Under the pieces are notes generated by a model, which was not told the origin of the DNA, made no database searches, and was given only the letters and a program-made list of their open reading frames with translations. The position numbers and the translations under genes are program-made. DNA of 64,000 nt from contig DATAOI010000021.1 in assembly GCA_036265815.1 (NCBI GenBank), positions 1 to 64,000 of the forward strand, written 5' to 3'. The stretch is from Gemmatimonadales bacterium. GTDB taxonomy: Bacteria > Gemmatimonadota > Gemmatimonadetes > Gemmatimonadales > GWC2-71-9. Shown piece by piece: positions 24,214-33,142 of the stretch (its first letter is position 1; each line of letters opens with the position of its first letter).

Positions 24214-24743
24214 CGTCCCTGCCCGACCCACCGCCGAGTGTTCAGGACCTCATCGATCCTGTCCTCCAACCGGCTCAGGCTCAGGGGCGCGGCGGAGCAG
24301 CCTCGGTAATGCTCGATCCGCTTGGTTCGGCCGCCGAGGGTGACCGAGGTGGTGACCGTGGGCAGGTCGGTGGCGGCATTCCCGCAGGCTGGGGACCCGG
24401 GCACGTATCGCTCGTCGAAACGGAAATAGCCCCCAGCATCCAGCTCGGCGATCAGGCTGTCCATCCGCGCCTTGGGAATATGCGCGAGGGCGGATCCGAG
24501 ATGCGAGACGAACGATTTCCCTTGGAAATGTACGGTGCCGTCGGCAGACACGGTGACCCGGTAGACCGGGCAGGCTCCGAAGCAGGGCGTGCGCTCCAGC
24601 GTCAGCACCGCGGAATCCGTCGCCGCGGAGTCGGTCGCCGCGGAGGCAGATTGTCCCGCCGACACGGGCACCGGCGCCGGGGGCCGTGGAGCACATCCGG
24701 CGAGGCTGCCCGCGAGGATGAGCATGGCGCGGCGCCGCGGCAT
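24210..24743 (-). CDS. DUF6438-like lipoprotein
   Basis: A 177-residue predicted lipoprotein from ATG 24743, which overlaps the stop of the metzincin-like gene (ATGA). The signal peptide ends LAGSLAGC. After a low-complexity S/A/T linker, the core LERTPCFGACPVYRVTVSADGTVHF is the hallmark of DUF6438-type domains, seen in many Bacteroidota and Gemmatimonadota lipoproteins. A second Cys pair (SPACGNA, YRGCSA) could form a disulfide. The biochemical role is unknown. The coupling to the upstream protease gene suggests a shared surface function. Confidence 0.75.
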   Translation of the reverse strand: MPRRRAMLILAGSLAGCAPRPPAPVPVSAGQSASAATDSAATDSAVLTLERTPCFGACPVYRVTVSADGTVHFQGKSFVSHLGSALAHIPKARMDSLIAELDAGGYFRFDERYVPGSPACGNAATDLPTVTTSVTLGGRTKRIEHYRGCSAAPLSLSRLEDRIDEVLNTRRWVGQGR

Positions 24744-26932
24744 CAGCGTGGGACCACCACTCTGAGCTGCCGGCTCTGGACGCTGTTGGAGAGCACCAGA
24801 TCGAGGTCGCTCTTGTCGGTGAAGACTTCGGTGGCACCACCGCGGGCCAGCGACAACACCTCGCCGGTCTTCGCGTCTCGAACCATCACCATCGGATGAC
24901 GGCTCGCATCCCACCGGAGGGCGACCCGGCCCGGCGCGCTGCGGCGCGCCTCCAGCGACACGGGCGCCGAGCGCATCTGGCGGGTCATCGAGTAGCTGCG
25001 CCGGGTCTGCGCCGCCCGCCCCTCGCCCGCCATCCGCAGTGAAGCGATGCGGGTGACGCGCTCCGACGGGAGGGGGATCGCGAAGGAAAAGAGCTGGGCG
25101 CCATGCGGATCATCCGCCACCTGCTCCGGGGTGAAGCTCAGGCTGAACACGCGGGATCCGGACTCGTCGGTGCCTTCCACGGTGTAGGGACCGGCGCCGG
25201 CCGGCAGGCGGGGGTGGGTCAGGACCTCGAAGGCAGGCTCCAACACCGCCCGGCCATCCACGATCCGGCCCCACACCAGGAGACACGGCTGCGCCGCCTG
25301 GACCGAGGCGGACGCCACCGCCGGGCTGGTCGTCAGATAGTCGAGCACGCCGAGATAGGTGTAATCGCTGATCCACTGGTTGTTGCAGTACCCCATCACG
25401 TCAGTGGCGGTGGGCGGCTTGAGCGTGGGCGTGGAGGCGGTCACGTCCAAGCCGTAGACCCCGATGGCCGCGTTGGCGTAGGGATAATCCGGGTCGACTC
25501 CAGTGGGACCGCCGCAGGGAGCGTGGTTCCTTCCCCAATTGTGTCCCCACTCGTGCGCCGCCACGTTCGCTGCGCTCGGCAGGTAATCCCACCCCATCGC
25601 GGCCCTCCCATCCACATACCCGATCCCAGCGACTCCGCTGGTGTAGCCGGGATGGAGCACGCCGAAGTAGTACCGGCTGCTGCCATCGGTGTTCCGCAGC
25701 GTGGACAGTTCACTCAGGATGGTGGTCCACGCGTTGTTGGTGTTGTTGGCGTCGACGACCGGCGCGGAGGTGGTGTAAGGCGTGCCCCGGACGTCGGCAT
25801 CGTACGCGGCAAGAGGATGAATCTTCATTGTGGTGGTGAGGAACTGGTCTTTGTTCGCCGAGGTCACGTTGCCCACCGACCCGTTGCTCTGCTTGATCGG
25901 AACCAGGTGGACCCTGAAGGTGGGGGTGGTGCGCACGCTCAAGGCGAGTGCCGTTCCCGACGCGGGGAACACGTTGTCCGTCTCGTTCGATTCGGCGATC
26001 GCATTGGTCGGATCGACGTCGGCCAGGATCGAGAGGTTCGGCTGGATCAGCGCCCCGGAGACCGGGATGTTCCAGGAGCTGTTGAGCGTGCCTTCGTCAG
26101 GCGACTGGGGCACCGACCCGCTGGGCGCATTGATGGTCACCGTCGAGGTCAGCAGGCCGCTGTTGAAGAAGCGGACCCGAACGGTGGGCCTGGAGGCATT
26201 GATCTGGTTGGCGGTGACGAACACCCGGAGATAACCGTCGCGACCCTTCACCAGTGGCACGCTGCCGGAATAGGTCTGCACGCTCTGAGTGAGATACAGG
26301 CCGTCGATCCGCAGATTGAGGCTGCCCACCGCTCCCGTGCTGTAGACCACACCGGCCGACGAGGTTGTGTTGCCGGCCACCGCCACGGTCTGGCTGGCGG
26401 GAGTGCCGTTGTACTGGGCTCCTCCGGAGGACACCGGCCCGGCGCCGACGACGTAGCTGCCCTGCGCGAGCCCGGTGAGCGTCTGCGTGGCCGTGACGCT
26501 TTGGGAGAAGCCGTTGGGCCCGGAGACGGTGACGGCGGCCGCGGTACCGGGCGGCAGTCCCACCACGGTGACGGTGAGGGCGCCGCTGGCGGTGCCATAG
26601 CTGACCGAGGCGGTCGAGGGTGTATCGCTCTTGCTCACCGCCACCGACTGCGATGCCGGCGTGGCCACGAAGGCAGTACTCCCGGCAGACACGCTGGAGG
26701 CGGCGATGGTATAGGTGCCCGGCGTGAGTGCCGTGAGCGTCTGAGACGCTGCGAGCGGGCGGTTGAAGCCGCCTGGGCCGGTGACCACCAGGTCGGCGGA
26801 GGTGCCCGCCGGGAGGCCGCTGACCTGCACGGCCAGGCTGCCGGTGGATGGACCGGTGGGGTCTCCACCGCAGCCCAGGAGCAACGCGAGGAGAAGAGTG
26901 GCCGGTCGGATTGGGCTGAATCGGCCGCTCAT
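24743..26932 (-). CDS. Surface lipoprotein with metzincin-type metalloprotease domain
   Basis: 729 residues from ATG 26932. A lipoprotein signal (LLLGCGGD, Cys21) is followed by two PEGA-like repeats of about 85 residues (GSLAVQVSGLPAGT.. and GALTVTVVGLPPGT..) and then a CARDB-like region (ILADVDPTNAIAESNETDN) around 210-335. The protease domain carries AAHEWGHNWGRNHAPC (H460, E461, H464, H470), a HExxHxxxxxH zinc site with the third His, and DVMGYCNN, which fits a Met-turn. This assigns it to the metzincin clan. A C-terminal domain of about 170 residues follows. It is predicted to act on extracellular or periplasmic protein substrates. Confidence 0.82.
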   Translation of the reverse strand: MSGRFSPIRPATLLLALLLGCGGDPTGPSTGSLAVQVSGLPAGTSADLVVTGPGGFNRPLAASQTLTALTPGTYTIAASSVSAGSTAFVATPASQSVAVSKSDTPSTASVSYGTASGALTVTVVGLPPGTAAAVTVSGPNGFSQSVTATQTLTGLAQGSYVVGAGPVSSGGAQYNGTPASQTVAVAGNTTSSAGVVYSTGAVGSLNLRIDGLYLTQSVQTYSGSVPLVKGRDGYLRVFVTANQINASRPTVRVRFFNSGLLTSTVTINAPSGSVPQSPDEGTLNSSWNIPVSGALIQPNLSILADVDPTNAIAESNETDNVFPASGTALALSVRTTPTFRVHLVPIKQSNGSVGNVTSANKDQFLTTTMKIHPLAAYDADVRGTPYTTSAPVVDANNTNNAWTTILSELSTLRNTDGSSRYYFGVLHPGYTSGVAGIGYVDGRAAMGWDYLPSAANVAAHEWGHNWGRNHAPCGGPTGVDPDYPYANAAIGVYGLDVTASTPTLKPPTATDVMGYCNNQWISDYTYLGVLDYLTTSPAVASASVQAAQPCLLVWGRIVDGRAVLEPAFEVLTHPRLPAGAGPYTVEGTDESGSRVFSLSFTPEQVADDPHGAQLFSFAIPLPSERVTRIASLRMAGEGRAAQTRRSYSMTRQMRSAPVSLEARRSAPGRVALRWDASRHPMVMVRDAKTGEVLSLARGGATEVFTDKSDLDLVLSNSVQSRQLRVVVPR

Positions 26933-27178
26933 GAGGCACCTGAAAGGAAGGGTCTGATTTGCCGCTCTGGAGACGTCTGACATCCCGCGATCTGCATCCT
27001 CAGCTGCTCACCGGGCGCAACGCGCAGCCGGGCGATGCCGGTGGGCCACATCGGCGCCCCACTCGAAACGCCAGGATCCTGCCAGAGGATCCGCGGTACT
27101 CGGCGAGCCTGCCCATGCTAGCCAAACCGGTTGGACAACTTAAGTTATACCTACCCCACCAGGTGAGGCGTCCGAGCG

Positions 27179-27523
27179 ATGGAGGAACTCGCACCGCAAA
27201 CTTACTGCCAGCGTGCTTCGCTCGAGCTCGCGGCCCTCATCCGGCATCAGCGCCGGCCGCGCGGCCGGCTCCGGCGCGACTCTACCCTGCTGCGCCGGTT
27301 CATCGCGGAAGTGCTGGGGACCGAGAACCCGGTGGCGGACCTGCAGGAGGGTCCGTGGCAGGTGACCACCAAGCCACTCAAGAAGCCCGGCCGAGGAGGC
27401 CTGGGGTTCATCCCCCAGGTGCAACGTGGCGAGACCGTGATCATGGTCAACACGCCGCGCGAGGCGGAGGAGCTCGCCGCCTTCCTCAACCTGTGCGCGA
27501 TGGAGGAGTTCAGCAGCCACTGA
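27179..27523 (+). CDS. Hypothetical 114-residue protein
   Basis: I do not recognise the family. It is a basic N-terminal half (RHQRRPRGRLRRD) joined to a C-terminal part with alternating strands and a helix ending in an acidic tail. There is no signal peptide, membrane segment or Cys motif. The start at ATG 27179 is preceded by GTGAGG. It is isolated between the divergent metzincin gene and the GlcG/HbpS-like gene. The open frame, codon usage and ribosome site suggest a real gene. A nucleic-acid-binding role is possible because of the basic patch, but is speculation. Confidence 0.55.
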   Translation: MEELAPQTYCQRASLELAALIRHQRRPRGRLRRDSTLLRRFIAEVLGTENPVADLQEGPWQVTTKPLKKPGRGGLGFIPQVQRGETVIMVNTPREAEELAAFLNLCAMEEFSSH

Positions 27524-27545
27524 AGGCGCCCGCCCAGACCCACGC

Positions 27546-27574
27546 TTGACCTGACATCTGCTAGTTCCTACGTT
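27546..27574 (+). promoter_or_regulatory. Weak sigma70-like promoter candidate
   Basis: TTGACC (27546) is separated by 17 bp from TACGTT (27569), about 150 bp upstream of the GlcG/HbpS-like gene. The -35 matches 5 of 6 consensus bases but the -10 only 3 of 6, so the call rests mainly on position. Confidence 0.25.
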
Positions 27575-27725
27575 GGTGGCTTGCCTGGTCATCTTTGTTC
27601 CGCCTAGCTCCGCCGCTCGCCGCGGGACATATAGACCAGTGCAGGCCTGACCGCCGTACCAGCCCTACGTCACCAAGTGTTTTTCCCCGCAGCACCGGTC
27701 CCTTCTCGTAGAAAGGGAGACAGCG

Positions 27726-28544
27726 ATGCATAGTCCGTGTGCGATCCGCCGCAGCGCGGCCATGGCGATCATGGCGGCGAGTCTGAGTTTCGGTCTTACG
27801 GCCTGCAGCGACGACAACAACAACGATGGAGGGGTGGGGCCGTCCGGCAGTGCTAATCTGCCGACCCAGGCGCAGTTGCTCACGGCGCTGCAGACGGCGC
27901 AGGACACGACGGACCCCAACGGCGGCTTCAATCTCAACATGTGGGCCACCGTGGTGGACCGGAGCGGCATCGTGCGCGCGGTCGCGTTTACCGGCGCGAA
28001 GGAAGGCGACCAGTGGCCTGGCTCGCGGGTCATCTCCGCGCAGAAGGCGAACACGGCGAACGCGTTCAGCTTGCCCGGGCTGGCGCTCTCGACGGCCAAT
28101 CTCTACTCCGCCACGCAGCCCGGCGGGACCCTGTTCGGTCTGCAGGAGAGCAACCCGGTCGACCCGTCGGTGGCGTATGGCGGCAACGCCGATGACTACG
28201 GGACCGACAGCGACTTCATGGTCGGCAAGCGCATCGGCGGGATCAACGTGTTCGGCGGAGGGCTGGCGCTCTACGACTCCAGTGGCGAGCTGATCGGCGC
28301 GGTCGGCGTCAGCGGCGACACCTCCTGCGCCGACCACAACATCGCGTGGAAGCTGCGGGACGCGCTGGGCCTCGACTTCGTGCCCGGCGGCGTCAACCCG
28401 GTGAGCGGCGACGACAACATCGTCTACGACATCCAGCCCGACGGGACCAGCACCAGCGGCTGGGGCCATCCCGAATGCAGCGCGGCGGCAACCACCGTGG
28501 CGAACGGCCTTCCCTCCGCCTTCCCGCTCGGCACAGCGCCCTGA
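27726..28544 (+). CDS. GlcG/HbpS-like haem-binding lipoprotein
   Basis: A 272-residue exported protein. The signal peptide ends FGLTACSDD (lipobox), with an N/D/G-rich linker after it. The fold matches the GlcG/HbpS family (PF03928-like): ATVVDRSGIVRAVAF, SRVISAQKANTANAF, GGGLALYDSSGELIGAVGVSG and CADHNIAW. HbpS-type proteins bind haem and can sense redox state; GlcG is of unknown role. A Shine-Dalgarno GGGAG lies about 8 bases before ATG 27726. A strong bidirectional hairpin terminates the transcript at 28604-28635. Confidence 0.82.
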   Translation: MHSPCAIRRSAAMAIMAASLSFGLTACSDDNNNDGGVGPSGSANLPTQAQLLTALQTAQDTTDPNGGFNLNMWATVVDRSGIVRAVAFTGAKEGDQWPGSRVISAQKANTANAFSLPGLALSTANLYSATQPGGTLFGLQESNPVDPSVAYGGNADDYGTDSDFMVGKRIGGINVFGGGLALYDSSGELIGAVGVSGDTSCADHNIAWKLRDALGLDFVPGGVNPVSGDDNIVYDIQPDGTSTSGWGHPECSAAATTVANGLPSAFPLGTAP

Positions 28545-28603
28545 CAGGGCCCGCGCCCGAGTGCCGGGCGGGGGAGCGTAGCCGCGGGAGCGTACCGATG
28601 GAA

Positions 28604-28635
28604 CAAACCGGGCCGGCGTGAGCCGGCCCGGTTTG
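28604..28635. terminator. Strong bidirectional hairpin terminator
   Basis: A perfect 14-bp inverted repeat (CAAACCGGGCCGGC and its complement) with a 4-nt GTGA loop sits between two convergent genes ending at 28544 and 28656. The stem is flanked by AAAC on the left and GTTTG on the right, so it can act in both directions, although no long T tract follows. Confidence 0.75.
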
Positions 28636-28655
28636 CGTCTGGACCAGGCGGAGAA

Positions 28656-29765
28656 CTACCAGCTGACCGAGTACTGGCCGCCCAGCGTGATCAGCATCTC
28701 AGAGGCGCGGATGTCGGACGCCGGCTGGGCGTTCGGCCAGGCGCTCCGGTGATTGGTCAGTCCCAGGTTGAGCGCGAAGTTATCGAGCAGGTCCAGCGAT
28801 GCCGTGAGCCGTTCGACCGCGTCCCGCCGCCGGGAGACCACGGCTCCCGATCCGAACGAGAACGTCTTTTCCGCGGCCAGCGTGACCGGGCTCCGCACTT
28901 GGGTGAGGTCGCCGTTCACCGCGACCCGGGTGCTCACCACCTGGAGCGCCTCGCGCCCGTCGGTGTAGATCCCGAGCTGGGAGCTGGCCGTGATCCCCTT
29001 GATCATGACGCTGGGGCCCGCGCTGAACTGATAGACCGTTCGGTCGATGAGCAGCGGACTGCTGTGTTCGGGCAGCCACCCGCTGCGTGCGATGCCGGCA
29101 TGAAAGGCGATCCCGTACCCCAGGGCCTCGCCCCCGTGCTTGAGCACCCGGGAGAGATCGAGATGTCCTCCCTGCTCGTCGGGTCCGATGTAGCCTTGGA
29201 GTTGCGCGCTCCAGTTGTGCGCGGCCATGTCGGCCTGCACCGTCCAGACGGTGTTGTTCAGCGCCTCCTTGAAGAGCACGCTCTCCCGCTCACCGGTCAC
29301 CGCACGGCGGGCGAACATCGTGCTCCAGCCCGCGGCGAGCACCACCTTGCGCCGGTTGCGCTCGAACAACTGGACCGGGAACTCGTGATAGAACTCCCGG
29401 CACTGACCGGCCCGGCAGGCCACGATGCGGGCGGGTTTGACCATCCGGTCGAGCAGCCGGCCATGCCAGCGCGCGGCGGACAGGATCCGCGGGAGGGAGT
29501 CACCGAAACCGCCGCTCAGCGAGGCCCGGAGCAGCGGCCCAGTGGTCCAGTAGCGGTCCAGTCCGTTGACCGACTCGAGCGCGATGCTGTCCGAGCCGGG
29601 ACTCTCCACCGTGACCACGGTCTCGAATCCGTTGTGCAAGACGGCCGGCCGCATCCGCAGCCGCACCGGTCGCGGTCCGCCGGCGAGCTGCGTGGTGTTG
29701 AGTTGAGCGGTACAGCCGGCCAGCGTGAGTCCGGCAACGGCGATGAGTGTCAGGCGGTGAGGCAC
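28656..29765 (-). CDS. Lipoprotein of unknown function with beta-strand-rich C-terminus
   Basis: A 369-residue predicted lipoprotein: MPHRLTLIAVAGLTLAGC ends in a lipobox. Residues from about 120 to the end alternate short polar and hydrophobic strands (TVWTVQADMAAHNW, FHAGIARSGWL, FSFGSGAVVS, FALNLGLTNH) and finish in QYSVSW, an aromatic terminus like outer-membrane barrels. I could not match it to a known family. It sits alone on the minus strand, separated from the APC permease by 145 bp and sharing the strong terminator with the convergent gene. Confidence 0.65.
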   Translation of the reverse strand: MPHRLTLIAVAGLTLAGCTAQLNTTQLAGGPRPVRLRMRPAVLHNGFETVVTVESPGSDSIALESVNGLDRYWTTGPLLRASLSGGFGDSLPRILSAARWHGRLLDRMVKPARIVACRAGQCREFYHEFPVQLFERNRRKVVLAAGWSTMFARRAVTGERESVLFKEALNNTVWTVQADMAAHNWSAQLQGYIGPDEQGGHLDLSRVLKHGGEALGYGIAFHAGIARSGWLPEHSSPLLIDRTVYQFSAGPSVMIKGITASSQLGIYTDGREALQVVSTRVAVNGDLTQVRSPVTLAAEKTFSFGSGAVVSRRRDAVERLTASLDLLDNFALNLGLTNHRSAWPNAQPASDIRASEMLITLGGQYSVSW

Positions 29766-29910
29766 CGGCGGATCTCGGAGCTCGGCGACGGGTCGATGAT
29801 CGCGACCCGCTCTGGGGCCGCGTATCGAGCCGCGGACGATTCTCTTGTCGTGGGAGTTGGTAATGCAGTTTACGGCGCGGGAGCCCTTCTCGCCAGATCG
29901 ACCCTCGACC

Positions 29911-31293
29911 TCAGCCAGCCGGCACCCCCGCCGAACGCCGCTTCCAGAACAGGTACACCGGCACCCCCAGTCCGAGCAAGCCGGTGCCGATCAGCGCGTT
30001 GGTCGGATTGGCGGCAACCGAGCTCGCAACGACATAGAGTGCCGCCCCGACGAAGAGGCCCGGTGTCCAGGGATATCCCGGCACCCTGAACGCGCGCGGG
30101 CCGGCCACCACGCCCTCGGCCCGGTCCCGGGCGCGATAGACGTACAGCCCCGCCACCGTGAGCCCGAAAAAAATCCAGTCGCCGAACGCAACGTAGTCGA
30201 CCAGCTGGCTGAAGCTGCCGGAGACGGTGAGCACGATTGCCCAGGCCGCCTGGAGCAACAGCGCCGCGGCGGGTGTCCGGTGCACCGGGTGCAGCACGGC
30301 GAGCCGCGGCAGGAACGCCCCGTCCGCCGCCATTGTCTGAATCACCCGGGGGGTGACCAGAATGACGAGGTTGAGGAACCCGAAGGTGGACGCCGCGATG
30401 CCCGCGGCGATCAGCCTTCCTCCCGCGGGGCCCAGCACCGCCCGCATCGCGTCCGCCGCCGGGGCCGAGCTCCGGGCCAGCGCGGGCAGACCGAGGACGC
30501 GCAGGTACACCAGGTTGGCCAGCAGGTAGACGGTGACCACGACGCTCACTCCGGCCACCAGCGCGCGCGGGAGATTCCGTTCCGGCTGGATGATCTCCTC
30601 GGCGATGAAGTTGGTCTGCTGCCAGCCGCCGTAGGTGAAGAGAATCGGCACCAGCGCGGCCCCGACGCTCACGATCAGCGCCGGCCAACCCGCCGCCGCC
30701 GGGGGAGCGGCGATCGCAGTCGGAGCAGGGTTCGCCAGCAGTCCAGCCGCGATCAGAACGGCCAACGCGCCGAGCTTGAGGAGGGTGAAGATATTCTGGG
30801 TGAAGGCGCCCGGCCGGACGCCCCGGTAGTTCACTGCCGTGAGCAGAATGATCGCACCGACGGCCACCGGCGTGGTGAGCCGTTCGGAGAGGCCGGCGAG
30901 CGCCAGCGCGTAATTGGCAAAGGTGACCGCGACCGCCGCGATGGCCCCGGTGGCGATGACCAGGAGCAACCCCCAGCCATAGAGAAATGCAGGGAGCGGC
31001 CCCCAGGTCTCCCGCAGGTAGACGTATCCCCCGCCCGCCTTGGGGCAGCGCTGCCCCAGCTCACCGTAGCAGAAGGCCCCGATCAGCGCGACGACACCGC
31101 CGATGACCCAGGCCGCGAGCGCCAGCCCCGGGGAGCCGACCCGCTCCGCCACGGCAGCCGGCGTGCGGAAGATGCCGCCGCCGATGATGCCACCGACGAC
31201 GGCCATCGTGCCGGAGAAGAGTCCCAGCCGGCGCGCGTACGAGACCGGGGACGCGGCGCCTACTGCTCTCAGGTCTCCGACGGCTCGACCCAT
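29911..31293 (-). CDS. APC superfamily amino acid permease
   Basis: A 460-residue transporter with about 12 membrane helices. The N-terminal [16 protein letters not shown] is the typical TM1 unwound motif (G.GIFxxP), followed by [21 protein letters not shown]. The LAT/SteT-like subfamily is suggested by ERNLPRAL and GWQQTNF. Such permeases import or exchange amino acids, polyamines or related cations. The ATG at 31293 lies inside the LOG gene (25-bp overlap), suggesting translational coupling. There is an alternative internal ATG at the GTMAVVGG position, but the basic N-terminal segment looks genuine. Confidence 0.86.
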   Translation of the reverse strand: MGRAVGDLRAVGAASPVSYARRLGLFSGTMAVVGGIIGGGIFRTPAAVAERVGSPGLALAAWVIGGVVALIGAFCYGELGQRCPKAGGGYVYLRETWGPLPAFLYGWGLLLVIATGAIAAVAVTFANYALALAGLSERLTTPVAVGAIILLTAVNYRGVRPGAFTQNIFTLLKLGALAVLIAAGLLANPAPTAIAAPPAAAGWPALIVSVGAALVPILFTYGGWQQTNFIAEEIIQPERNLPRALVAGVSVVVTVYLLANLVYLRVLGLPALARSSAPAADAMRAVLGPAGGRLIAAGIAASTFGFLNLVILVTPRVIQTMAADGAFLPRLAVLHPVHRTPAAALLLQAAWAIVLTVSGSFSQLVDYVAFGDWIFFGLTVAGLYVYRARDRAEGVVAGPRAFRVPGYPWTPGLFVGAALYVVASSVAANPTNALIGTGLLGLGVPVYLFWKRRSAGVPAG

Positions 31294-31853
31294 TTGCCCA
31301 CCCTGGGCGCCTCATAGCTGGCGAACCGGGCGAGCAGCTCGTCGGGCGACCCTGCGGTCACCAGCATCCTGCGATGGGCCGGTGAGACGAAGCCGGTGGC
31401 CACCAGGTGATCGAGGAAGCGGACCAGCGGCGCGAAGAACTCCTCGGCCTCGAGCAGCCCGCAGGGCTTGGCGTGGAGACCGAGCTGTGCCCAGGTCCAC
31501 ACCTCGAACAGCTCCTCTAGCGTACCGATCCCTCCGGGGAGTGCCACGAAACCGTCGGCCAGCTCCGCCATGATCGCCTTGCGCTCGTGCATCGACCCGA
31601 CCACCTGGAGCTCGGTGAGTCCCCGGTGGCCGATCTCCCGGTCCAGCAGCGCTTGCGGGATCACTCCGATGACCACGCCGCCGGCCTCGAGCGCAGCATC
31701 CGCCAGCACGCCCATGAGTCCCACCCGGCCGCCGCCGTACACCAACTCGATGCTCCGCCGGGCCAGCGTCTGCCCCAGTTGCACAGCGAGCGAGCGATAG
31801 GCAGGAGCGTGGCCCGAATTCGACCCGCAGAAGACGCAGAGACGCCGCATCAT
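31269..31853 (-). CDS. LOG family protein (putative cytokinin riboside 5'-monophosphate phosphoribohydrolase)
   Basis: A 194-residue Rossmann-like protein. It starts [12 protein letters not shown], has [13 protein letters not shown], the nucleotide-release motif [22 protein letters not shown] (PGGxGTxxE, about 106-113) and the SMHERKA stretch before it. LOG proteins hydrolyse purine/cytokinin nucleoside monophosphates to base and ribose 5-phosphate; in bacteria most act on AMP or similar nucleotides. The start at ATG 31853 is the first of two adjacent Met codons. It is coupled to the downstream APC permease by a 25-bp overlap. Confidence 0.88.
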   Translation of the reverse strand: MMRRLCVFCGSNSGHAPAYRSLAVQLGQTLARRSIELVYGGGRVGLMGVLADAALEAGGVVIGVIPQALLDREIGHRGLTELQVVGSMHERKAIMAELADGFVALPGGIGTLEELFEVWTWAQLGLHAKPCGLLEAEEFFAPLVRFLDHLVATGFVSPAHRRMLVTAGSPDELLARFASYEAPRVGKWVEPSET

Positions 31854-31960
31854 GCCCCGTCGGCCTCCGGCCATGCTCGCCACGGGGCGCCGTTGTCATT
31901 GCCAGTCAAGCGTTTGCCGAACGTCTGATCGACGGCACGTCGGTTGCCTTGACAAACGAC

Positions 31961-32395
31961 GTGACTCGCCAACCACTCCTTCGCCTGATACCGGCCTCGC
32001 TGCTCCTCGCCGTGATCGCCTGCGGCTTCGATCCCGCGGGGGAGAGGCCGATGGATGCGCCCGCCGTGTACCGCCAATGGTGGGCGAAGACGCAGGCCTG
32101 CTCCGGCCTGGTGGGCGACTTCGATCGGGTGCGCTGGCAGGTGGTCCCGGGACACAGCTTCTCCTGCTCGAGTGGCAAGTGCGCCGGGCATTGGGAGCCG
32201 GACCACGAAATCTTCATCGCCGCCGATTGGACCCAGAACGAGATGGTAGTCCGCCATGAGATGCTGCACGATCTGCTCGACCGCGCCGGGCATCCCGATC
32301 CACCGTTCGGCTTCGGCTGCCCGCTCACCTGGGCCACCTGGAGCGGCAGCACGGTGCGCCTGCCCACCGATTCGTCGGCCATCGACATCGATTGA
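31961..32395 (+). CDS. Small lipoprotein with HExxH zinc-protease-like motif
   Basis: A 144-residue product from GTG 31961 (a TTG 12 bases upstream is possible). The signal peptide ends SLLLAVIAC (Cys21). The motif VVRHEMLHDLLDRAGH has H99/E100/H103 and a downstream His at 111, consistent with a minimal zincin. The Cys residues at 47, 69, 74 and one near residue 119 may form disulfides in the periplasm. I cannot name the family. Its small size suggests a mini-peptidase or a proteolytic-fold binding protein. It is divergent from the LOG gene by 107 bp. Confidence 0.65.
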   Translation: MTRQPLLRLIPASLLLAVIACGFDPAGERPMDAPAVYRQWWAKTQACSGLVGDFDRVRWQVVPGHSFSCSSGKCAGHWEPDHEIFIAADWTQNEMVVRHEMLHDLLDRAGHPDPPFGFGCPLTWATWSGSTVRLPTDSSAIDID

Positions 32396-32431
32396 GGAGC
32401 GCGGGCCGAGGCGGCAGGTCGTCGCCACGGC

Positions 32432-33142
32432 TCAGACCGCCCGCACCAGGCCGCCGTCCACCAGCAGACTCTGCCCCGCGATGTAGCTCGCCTCCGAGGA
32501 GAGGAGAAACGCGGCGGCGCGCGCCACTTCGTCCGCCGTGCCCGGCCGCCCGGCCGGAATCGTCCCCACCACCTCCGGCGCCACGGCGTAGGTGTCGATC
32601 CAGCCTGGCAGGATGTTGTTCATCCGCAGCCCCCCGGAGCCATACCGCTGGGTGTAGAGCTTGGCGAAGCTGCCTAGTGCCGAGCGCAGGGTGGACGAGA
32701 CCGGAGTGCCCAGGCCCGGCTCCGCGGCGGCGAAGCTGGAAATGTTCACCATCGCTCCACTCCCCTGCGTCAGCATCAGCGGAGTCACCAGCCGCGCCAT
32801 CCGCACGACAGCCAGAAGCAGCAAGTCGAGCCCGGCGTGCCACTCCTCATCGCTCAGACTCAGCAGGTCGCCCTTGGGCGGATGGCCGGTATTGTTCACC
32901 ACCGCGTCTACCTGTCCGAATTTGAGGCGTGCCGCCTCGACCACGCGTTCCAGCGCATCCGCATCCGTGACCGAGCCTCGCACCGCGACGCCACCCAGCT
33001 CCGCCGCGAGCGCCTCTACCTCCGCCGACCGCGCCAGCAGCGCGAGCCGGTAACCCCGCCGCGCCAGCTCGCGCGCGCAAGCAGCGCCCATGCCGCGGCT
33101 CGCGGCGGTGACGATCGCCACCGGCGGGATCGCAGGAGTCAT
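32432..33142 (-). CDS. SDR family oxidoreductase with atypical active site
   Basis: A 236-residue Rossmann-fold protein. The cofactor motif is present (TAASRGMGAA, near G...G.G), along with NNTGHPPKG (NNAG equivalent) and NISSFAAAEPG (catalytic Ser). The expected YxxxK dyad is replaced by SSTLR in VSSTLRSALGSFAKLY. The C-terminal MNNILPGWIDT and ASYIAGQSLLVDGG are canonical. This substitution is seen in a divergent SDR subgroup with MNNVLPGF-type sequences, but the reaction is not known to me. The ATG at 33142 overlaps the stop of the nucleotidyltransferase-like gene (ATGA). Confidence 0.82.
   Translation of the reverse strand: MTPAIPPVAIVTAASRGMGAACARELARRGYRLALLARSAEVEALAAELGGVAVRGSVTDADALERVVEAARLKFGQVDAVVNNTGHPPKGDLLSLSDEEWHAGLDLLLLAVVRMARLVTPLMLTQGSGAMVNISSFAAAEPGLGTPVSSTLRSALGSFAKLYTQRYGSGGLRMNNILPGWIDTYAVAPEVVGTIPAGRPGTADEVARAAAFLLSSEASYIAGQSLLVDGGLVRAV

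Noticed and set aside
27131-27153. TTGGAC followed by TTATAC as a promoter for the 114-residue gene
   Set aside because: The spacing is only about 10-12 bp, far short of the 16-18 bp needed.
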